Below, one piece after another: positions 58,555-64,000 of a stretch of 64,000 bases of DNA. Within the stretch, counting starts at the first letter, position 1. Each line of letters starts with the position of its first letter. The DNA comes from Marinobacter sp. SS13-12 (lineage in GTDB: Bacteria; Pseudomonadota; Gammaproteobacteria; Pseudomonadales; Oleiphilaceae), in the NCBI RefSeq assembly GCF_030227115.1, contig NZ_JASSUA010000001.1, positions 620,001 to 684,000 of the forward strand, in the 5' to 3' direction. The notes under the pieces were generated by a model. The model did no database searches. It saw nothing but the letters and a program-made list of their open reading frames with translations, and was not told the origin of the DNA. The position numbers and the translations under genes are program-made.

Positions 58555-60081
58555 ATGAGCAAGCAGCATGTAGACCTACTGATTATCGGGGCCGGTGTAT
58601 CCGGCATTGGTATGGCCTGTCACCTCAAGCGGGAATGTCCGGGCAAGTCTTTCACCATTCTTGAGCGCCGGAAATCCCTGGGCGGTACCTGGGACCTTTT
58701 CCGTTACCCTGGCATCCGTTCCGATTCAGACATGTACACCTTTGGCTATAACTTCCGCCCCTGGACCAGTGGCAAGGTTCTCGCGGATGGCCCATCCATC
58801 AAGCGGTACGTGAGTGACACCGCTGCGGAAAACGACATCGAAAAACATATCCGCTACGGGGTGGCGGTGACACACGCGGAATGGTCCGCCACTGACAAGT
58901 GCTGGACGCTGACGGCGGTGAAAGAGGCGACCGGTGAAATACTCACCTTCACCGCCAGCTTCCTGATCGGCTGCACGGGTTATTACAATTATGACGCCGG
59001 CTACAAGCCCGACTTTCCCGGTGAGGACAGCTTCAAGGGCCAGATTGTGCACCCCCAGCACTGGCCGGAGCACCTGGATTACGCCGGTAAGCGCGTGGTG
59101 GTTATTGGCAGCGGCGCCACGGCCATAACCCTGGTGCCCACCATGGCGCAAGAAGCCGAACACGTCACCATGCTGCAGCGCTCGCCCTCCTATCTGATGC
59201 CGCTGCCGTCAAACGACAAGTTGGCGATGTTCTTCCAGCGAATGCTGCCGGCGAAATCCGCCTATCGCCTGACACGGGCGCGGAATGTGGCGGTTGCCCG
59301 TTTTCTGTATAACCGCTCCCGCAAGAACCCGGGAATCATGCGGCGGCTGATGCTGGGCCTGGTGCGTCGGCAACTGGATGGCAAGGCTGATATGAGCCAC
59401 TTTTCGCCCAGCTACAATCCCTGGGACCAGCGGCTGTGCGTGGTCAAGGATGGTGATCTGTTCGGGGCTATCCGCTCTGGCAAGGCGTCGGTTGTGACGG
59501 ATCATATCGAGAGCTTCACGGAGCAGGGTATTCGCCTGAAATCCGGCGAGGAACTGGCGGCCGATATCATCATTCCGGCCACGGGGCTGGATATCCAGAT
59601 GCTGGGGGGCATGGATCTGGTGGTTGATGGTCAGCCTGTGGTTTTGCGGGACAAGATTATCTACAAGAATGTGATGGTCGAGGGTGTGCCCAACGCCGGC
59701 ATGATCTTCGGTTACACCAATATTTCCTGGACCTTGAAGGTAGACATTGCTGCAGAATACCTGTGTCGGCTGTTGAACCATATGGATGCCCACGGCAATC
59801 GCGTCTGTGTGCCCAGGGATACCGGCGACAGCCGCGGTGAGGGCACCGTGATGGGCGGGCTGGACTCCGGATACATTCGCCGCGCGGATGATCGCCTGCC
59901 ACGCCAGGGTTCCCATGGGCCCTGGAAGGTTACCCAGGACTACGTGGCAGACGTAAAAACCCTGAGGTTTGGTCCGATTGAAGACGGTTATCTGGAATTC
60001 GATGGTATTCGGCCAGTGGAAAACACAGCGCCCCGGAGCGGTTTTCTGCGGCCGCTGAAGTCGGCCCTGTTCGGTTCCTGA
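58555..60081 (+). CDS. Flavin-containing monooxygenase of the Baeyer-Villiger type
   Basis: About 508 residues. FAD-binding IIGAGVSGIGMACHLKRECP near the N-terminus, then LGGTWDLFRYPGIRSDSDMY. The BVMO fingerprint FxGxxxHxxxW is exact in FKGQIVHPQHW (~160), followed by the NADPH-binding VVVIGSGATAITLVP. Such enzymes insert oxygen into ketones; related marine proteins may act on long-chain ketones or alkanes. ATG 58555 follows AAGGA; ATG 58549 and GTG 58498 are upstream in-frame options. Confidence 0.88.
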   Translation: MSKQHVDLLIIGAGVSGIGMACHLKRECPGKSFTILERRKSLGGTWDLFRYPGIRSDSDMYTFGYNFRPWTSGKVLADGPSIKRYVSDTAAENDIEKHIRYGVAVTHAEWSATDKCWTLTAVKEATGEILTFTASFLIGCTGYYNYDAGYKPDFPGEDSFKGQIVHPQHWPEHLDYAGKRVVVIGSGATAITLVPTMAQEAEHVTMLQRSPSYLMPLPSNDKLAMFFQRMLPAKSAYRLTRARNVAVARFLYNRSRKNPGIMRRLMLGLVRRQLDGKADMSHFSPSYNPWDQRLCVVKDGDLFGAIRSGKASVVTDHIESFTEQGIRLKSGEELAADIIIPATGLDIQMLGGMDLVVDGQPVVLRDKIIYKNVMVEGVPNAGMIFGYTNISWTLKVDIAAEYLCRLLNHMDAHGNRVCVPRDTGDSRGEGTVMGGLDSGYIRRADDRLPRQGSHGPWKVTQDYVADVKTLRFGPIEDGYLEFDGIRPVENTAPRSGFLRPLKSALFGS

Positions 60082-60175
60082 GGCCCGGCCGCCAGCTTTC
60101 CGGACACATTTGGAAGTACACTTTGCCCGGATTCTGTGGCAGGCTCGTTGCTCGTCTTCGAACAGGCAAAGATGT

Positions 60176-61096
60176 ATGTCCGGCAGTAAGAACAAGAACA
60201 GCAGGCCCTTGTGGCACCCCGCATTCTGGCCCTCGTGGCTTCTGGTATTCACGCTGTATTTGCTTTCCCTGTTGCCGATGACGGCCAAGCAACGCCTTGG
60301 CCGTCGGCTGGGCTATGTGCTGGAGCGCAAACTGAAGTCCAGGTCCCGCGTGGCCCATACCAACCTTGCTACCTGTTTTCCCGAACTCGACGAAGCGGCC
60401 CGTAAACAGCTGGTGCGCGATAATTTCGTGGCCTGTACCCGCGGTTTTCTGGAGAGCATCCACGCCTGGTGGCGGGATATGTCGGGGTATTGCGAGGCGG
60501 CTGAAGTCCACGGCCTGGAGCACCTGAAGGAAGCTCAGGCCAGGGGCAAAGGCGTACTGCTGATTGGCGGGCACTACAGCATTTTCGATTTTGCGCTACC
60601 GTTGATTGCCTGCCACCTGAGAAAACCGGGTTACATGTACCGCCCAAACAACAACCCGGTGATTGACCGCATGATCGAAAATGGCCGTCGGCGCCATTTC
60701 GGTATCCGGCCTTTCACCAAGCGCGAGTTGCGGCCACTGGTGTCGTTCCTGAAAAAAGGCGGCGAAGTCTGGTTTGCCTGCGACCAGGATTTCGGCAAGA
60801 AGACCGAGCTTTTCGTGCCGTTCTTCGGCACTGAGGCCGGGTGTATTACCTCGCCCAGCTATATTGCCAGGGTTTCCGGTGCGTCGGTTATCTGTGTGAG
60901 CCACCTTCGGATGCCGGATGGGCGCTATCGCGTCATCTTTTCACCAATCCAGGAGAGTTTCGGCGCGGATGCGCAGAGCGACACCCAGGCCTGGAGCCGC
61001 TACATTGAAGACACCATCCGCGAACAGCCAGACCAGTACCTGTGGTTGCACAAACGCTTCAAGACCCGTCCCGAGGGCGCTGAAAAAGTATACTGA
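60176..61096 (+). CDS. LpxL/HtrB-like lysophospholipid/lipid A acyltransferase
   Basis: 306 residues. One N-terminal membrane helix (WPSWLLVFTLYLLSLLP), then the acyltransferase motif GGHYSIFDF (HxxxxD, ~130) and further family stretches KKGGEVWFACDQDFGKKTEL and FVPFFGTEAGCITSPSYIAR. Transfers acyl chains to lipid A or a related lipid at the inner membrane. ATG 60176 is preferred to the frame start at 60110. Confidence 0.88.
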   Translation: MSGSKNKNSRPLWHPAFWPSWLLVFTLYLLSLLPMTAKQRLGRRLGYVLERKLKSRSRVAHTNLATCFPELDEAARKQLVRDNFVACTRGFLESIHAWWRDMSGYCEAAEVHGLEHLKEAQARGKGVLLIGGHYSIFDFALPLIACHLRKPGYMYRPNNNPVIDRMIENGRRRHFGIRPFTKRELRPLVSFLKKGGEVWFACDQDFGKKTELFVPFFGTEAGCITSPSYIARVSGASVICVSHLRMPDGRYRVIFSPIQESFGADAQSDTQAWSRYIEDTIREQPDQYLWLHKRFKTRPEGAEKVY

Positions 61097-61104
61097 GGCA
61101 GCGG

Positions 61105-62481
61105 CTACTCGAAAGATGCGCTGATCACATCCCGGTAGTTACGGATGCGTTGCACATAGTGCACCGGCTCATAGCCGCGGGCATAACCGTAACGGGTGCT
61201 CGGGTAGTAGCGCTTGTCGGCTTTCAGCGGCAGAACCTCTTTCATGTCGTCCCAGGAATCAGGGTTCTTGCCCAGCTCCCGCGCCAGTTGGCGGGCGTCC
61301 AGCAGGTGGCCGCGGCCGATGTTGTAGCTGGCCAGTGCCAGGAAGGTGCGATCCGGCTCGGGAATGGTGTCTGGTAACCGGCGATGGCGATCGGCCAGGT
61401 AGCGTGCTCCGCCATCAATGGCGGCCGCCGGGTCCAGGCGATTGGTGACGCCCAGGGATTCTGCCGTGTTCCGGGTGAGCATCATGATGCCGCGTACGCC
61501 GGTGGGGGACACAGCTGCCGGGTCCCAGTGGGATTCCTGGTAAGAGAGCGCCGCCAGGAGATCAGCGGGCATGCCGGTGTTGGCTTCGGCGTCAGAAAAT
61601 CGCTTGATGAAGTTCGGCAACCGGTCATCAATGCGGCGGTTCAGTGCTCTCAGGTCGACGAAGTCAAATTCACCGATGTAAGCGTAGTACCGGCTTTCCA
61701 TGTAGCCGATGGCCTCATCGCCGGCGGTGCTGTTCATCCACTCGCGGGCAGTGCCGGCCAGACTTTCAGAACCAGCCGGAAGATACCACCCGAGATTGTT
61801 TCCGGTGTTCAGGTTCATCGCCACTTCCAGGTGTGGGAAGTGGCGGCGCATTACCTGGACAATGTTCGAGTCGGCCACCGTACAGTCAATGGACTGTTCG
61901 GCTACTGCAGCCAGCAGGATTTCTGTCGTCCGGTTTTTGTCCTCACTGAACTCAATCCCCTCATGCTCACTGGCTAGCCGCTCCAGTGTTTCCACGTAAC
62001 TGGCCTCTGCGGTGACAGTAATGCCGACACCGGCCATGGCATCGGGGGTGCGTGGCATGGGCCGCATGTCCCGGTGGCAGACCAGTTGCTCGATTATTTC
62101 AGTATGAGCCGGGCCGCGAACGAAGTGCTCGGTTCTGGAGGGCAGGTGGGTCAGCCCGGCTGCGGCAATGTGGGTGTTTCCTGACTCCAATGCGTCGAGC
62201 ACAGCCGAGGTGGACTCGTGCATTGTCCAGTTGACCTCCCAGCCCTTGCTCTGTGCAAATCGTGTAATCAGGCTGTGTTCAGGGCCGGAAGGATTTTCAT
62301 GACGGTCCAGATAGTAAGTGGTGGAGCCGTTGCGGGTGGCGACTTCCAGCACTCCGGTTTCTTCCGGCGGTGCGAGTGCTTCTGCTGCTTCGTCGTTGTT
62401 CATGGATTTTGCGTCACCCTGGCTGCAACCAGCGATAACGAACAAAAAAGGAAACAGCGCACCAATAAGCTTCGGAGTCAT
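61105..62481 (-). CDS. mltF: Membrane-bound lytic murein transglycosylase F (MltF)
   Basis: 458 residues. Lipobox FVIAGC gives an N-terminal lipoprotein anchor. The middle is a periplasmic solute-binding-like domain (LEVATRNGSTTYYLDRHENP) and the C-terminal part an SLT lysozyme-like domain with catalytic Glu in SYQESHWDPAAVSPTGVRGI. Cleaves peptidoglycan glycan strands. ATG 62481 with AGAGG upstream; TTG 62484 adds one residue. Convergent with the acyltransferase gene, eight bases apart. Confidence 0.9.
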   Translation of the reverse strand: MTPKLIGALFPFLFVIAGCSQGDAKSMNNDEAAEALAPPEETGVLEVATRNGSTTYYLDRHENPSGPEHSLITRFAQSKGWEVNWTMHESTSAVLDALESGNTHIAAAGLTHLPSRTEHFVRGPAHTEIIEQLVCHRDMRPMPRTPDAMAGVGITVTAEASYVETLERLASEHEGIEFSEDKNRTTEILLAAVAEQSIDCTVADSNIVQVMRRHFPHLEVAMNLNTGNNLGWYLPAGSESLAGTAREWMNSTAGDEAIGYMESRYYAYIGEFDFVDLRALNRRIDDRLPNFIKRFSDAEANTGMPADLLAALSYQESHWDPAAVSPTGVRGIMMLTRNTAESLGVTNRLDPAAAIDGGARYLADRHRRLPDTIPEPDRTFLALASYNIGRGHLLDARQLARELGKNPDSWDDMKEVLPLKADKRYYPSTRYGYARGYEPVHYVQRIRNYRDVISASFE

Positions 62482-62622
62482 CAAGGACCTCTTAAATCTG
62501 GATTCACTTCTTCATTACGGGCCTTTAACCAGTATGTATCACTATAGTCCATTACTGATGCGGGCAGTGCATTGCAGACTGGCCTATGCTGTAGGCACGG
62601 TTTCAAACAAGAGGAGACACCG

Positions 62623-63078
62623 ATGCTTTCCATATTCAGGCGCCTGGCAGGCATTGTCATGCTGGCTCTTCCCCTGTCTGTGTTGGCAGCAGAGGGTATG
62701 GTGACCGTTAAAAGCAACCACAGCGCCGACGCCACCGCCGACAAGCTGGAGGCCGTGCTTGAAGAAAAGGGTATGACGGTGATGAACCGTATCAACCACA
62801 CTACCGGAGCCGACAAGGCGGGCCTGGAATTGCGACCCACGGAAGTGGTGATCTTCGGCAATCCGAAGGTAGGCACGCCGCTGATGCAGTGCGCCCAGAG
62901 TGTGGCCATTGATTTGCCACAGAAAGCGCTGATATGGGAAGACAGTGAGGGCGTTGTCTGGCTTGGCTATAACGACCCTGAGTACCTCAAGCAACGCCAC
63001 AGCATTGAGGGTTGTGATGGGGTTATCGAGAAAGTGAAGGGAGCGCTTGCCGGCTTTGCCAAAGCTGCCACGGAGTGA
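62623..63078 (+). CDS. DUF302-domain exported protein
   Basis: 151 residues: signal peptide (LAGIVMLALPLSVLAAEG), then a DUF302 domain (TADKLEAVLEEKGMTVMNRI, LRPTEVVIFGNPKVGTPLMQ, LPQKALIWEDSEGVVWLGYN). The domain is found in periplasmic proteins of unknown function. GAGGAG lies six bases upstream of ATG 62623; the frame start at 62572 is less likely. Confidence 0.88.
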   Translation: MLSIFRRLAGIVMLALPLSVLAAEGMVTVKSNHSADATADKLEAVLEEKGMTVMNRINHTTGADKAGLELRPTEVVIFGNPKVGTPLMQCAQSVAIDLPQKALIWEDSEGVVWLGYNDPEYLKQRHSIEGCDGVIEKVKGALAGFAKAATE

Positions 63079-63103
63079 GTCCCGCCGTACTGGCTGGCGG
63101 GAC
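63079..63103. terminator. Bidirectional hairpin between DUF302 and dsbG genes
   Basis: GTCCCGCC (63079-63086) and GGCGGGAC (63096-63103) pair perfectly around a nine-base loop, between two convergent genes. T tracts are weak, so termination is plausible but not strong. Confidence 0.6.
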
Positions 63104-63117
63104 ATCATCCGGTGGAA

Positions 63118-63888
63118 TCAGGGGCGAGGGCCCATCATGCGTTTGAGTGCCTGTGGATTGGGAAGGCCCTGTACCATGGTGATTTTTCCATCCTCTCCTT
63201 TGTAGAGGGTGCTGGGCGTGGCCTGTAAGCCCATTTCCTGCATCAGGCTGTTGTTGGCTTTTACCTCCAGATGAGCCGCGCTCACGCGCTTGCGGTCCAC
63301 CTCTATACCACCCTGCTCGAAGGACGTCTGATGCTCATGCATCGCCGCTTCGGGGTTTTCGCTGCCGAGAATGGTGGCGGCTTTGGTCAGGCTGTCTTCT
63401 TTGAGAATGCCCACCATGATGTGGCGCAACTGGACCTTGCCGGCGTCGATCCAGGGCTCGGCCTGCTGGCGGAAGCGATAGCAGTAAGGGCAATTGGGAT
63501 CGGTGAAGGTGTAAATGACGGTGTTTGCGTCTTTGTCACCATCCCGTACCCAGTGGCTGTCTTCCAGTTCCGGCCAGGCATTTTCGAACTTCGGGCCCAC
63601 GACAAGTTTCTGGATGCTGGCCTCGCTCAGGTTGTTGCCTTCTTTGTCCAGCATTGTGCCCACGATCACGTGATCGCCGTCGGGGGTCAGATAGAAGGCC
63701 AGGGAACGGCCCCGCATTTCTCCGACATAGCCGGTCATTCCACCGGGGGCGTCAAAACTCTCTAGAACCTCGACACCCTGTTGCTCCAGTTGCTGGATCG
63801 CCGGTGGGTTCTCCTCGGCCTGGACACTGGTTGCAATAACAGCTGTTGATAGCAGGGCGCCGTGCATTAAACGTTGCAGTGGGGTCAT
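63118..63888 (-). CDS. dsbG: Thiol:disulfide interchange protein DsbG
   Basis: 256 residues with a signal peptide (ALLSTAVIATSVQAEE). An N-terminal dimerisation domain (AIQQLEQQGVEVLESFDAPG) is followed by a thioredoxin fold with active site DPNCPYCYRF (CPYC) and the cis-proline region LQATPSTLYKG. DsbC/DsbG-type periplasmic isomerase or sulfenic-acid reductase. The start overlaps the preceding gene's stop as ATGA; AAGGAGACC lies seven bases upstream, within that gene. Confidence 0.9.
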   Translation of the reverse strand: MTPLQRLMHGALLSTAVIATSVQAEENPPAIQQLEQQGVEVLESFDAPGGMTGYVGEMRGRSLAFYLTPDGDHVIVGTMLDKEGNNLSEASIQKLVVGPKFENAWPELEDSHWVRDGDKDANTVIYTFTDPNCPYCYRFRQQAEPWIDAGKVQLRHIMVGILKEDSLTKAATILGSENPEAAMHEHQTSFEQGGIEVDRKRVSAAHLEVKANNSLMQEMGLQATPSTLYKGEDGKITMVQGLPNPQALKRMMGPRP

Positions 63889-64000
63889 CGTGATGCGGTC
63901 TCCTTCGACGGTGATGGTTCGAGATGGCTGGCGTCGAAGCGTTCAAGGCCCCGCGCCAGGCTGGCTTTGGAGAGTTCGCCCATGTGGCTGTCCACCAGCT
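63885..64000 (-). CDS. C-terminal fragment of an unidentified gene upstream of dsbG
   Basis: Minus-strand frame open from the window edge (codons from 63998) to TGA 63885-63887, about 37 residues: LVDSHMGELSKASLARGLER then FDASHLEPSPSKETASR. Its stop overlaps the dsbG start by four bases (ATGA), so it is the upstream gene of a dsbG operon. The visible part is too short to name. Confidence 0.6.
   Translation of the reverse strand, partial: LVDSHMGELSKASLARGLERFDASHLEPSPSKETASR

Overview
The window looks like a chromosomal segment of a Marinobacter-like marine gammaproteobacterium. This is inferred from moderately high GC, the block mnmG-rsmG-parA-parB-atpIBEFHAGDC-glmU-glmS typical of pseudomonad-type genomes, an NhaB sodium/proton antiporter, a betIBA choline-to-betaine operon, and protein sequences close to their pseudomonad or E. 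coli counterparts. No species can be fixed from the sequence alone. No rRNA, tRNA, CRISPR array, transposase or integrase was seen.

Bases 1-18304 are core chromosome. They hold a 5'-truncated RND efflux pump, a 411-base gap with two perfect DnaA boxes (candidate replication-origin region), mnmG and rsmG (tRNA and 16S rRNA modification), parA-parB (chromosome partitioning), the full nine-gene F1Fo ATP synthase operon behind a clear TTGAAC-17-TATAAT promoter, and glmU-glmS (UDP-GlcNAc supply). Bases 18305-23252 hold a tandem glycine riboswitch ahead of a DadA-like FAD dehydrogenase, nhaB, a periplasmic binding protein and a DUF3047 protein. Bases 23253-27676 hold a cobalamin riboswitch ahead of the class Ia ribonucleotide reductase nrdA-nrdB, with a paired-palindrome repeat before each gene. 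This fits a cell that turns off the B12-independent enzyme when B12 is present.

Bases 27702-38075 hold a Mut7-C protein, a KefB-like antiporter, an envelope cluster (Ala-rich secreted protein, beta-barrel, subtilase, ECF sigma factor, anti-sigma), nhaR, an SbtA-like permease and a histone-deacetylase-fold protein. Bases 38105-40689 are ahpC and ahpF, each with an OxyR-type site and a terminator. Bases 40742-46260 are betIBA with a palindromic operator, then a short BCCT-like transporter preceded by a coupled 15-codon leader ORF. Bases 46306-49415 hold YgjV, a second deacetylase-fold protein, a LOG-family protein and a PfkB kinase.

Bases 49416-56672 are accessory DNA, visibly more AT-rich in places. 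It contains at least four attC-like recombination sites (50751, 51064, 51894, 55365) and a fifth probable one (53622), with small cassette-like genes between them and no integrase in view. This is an integron cassette cluster lacking its integrase. It carries a MDR dehydrogenase without its catalytic zinc ligands and a Rho-like hexameric ATPase that lacks the N-terminal RNA-binding domain and overlaps a small membrane-protein gene. This is the most novel part of the window. Bases 56693-64000 return to ordinary chromosome: a TPR protein, a Baeyer-Villiger-type monooxygenase, an LpxL-like acyltransferase, MltF, a DUF302 protein, DsbG and the tail of one more gene.
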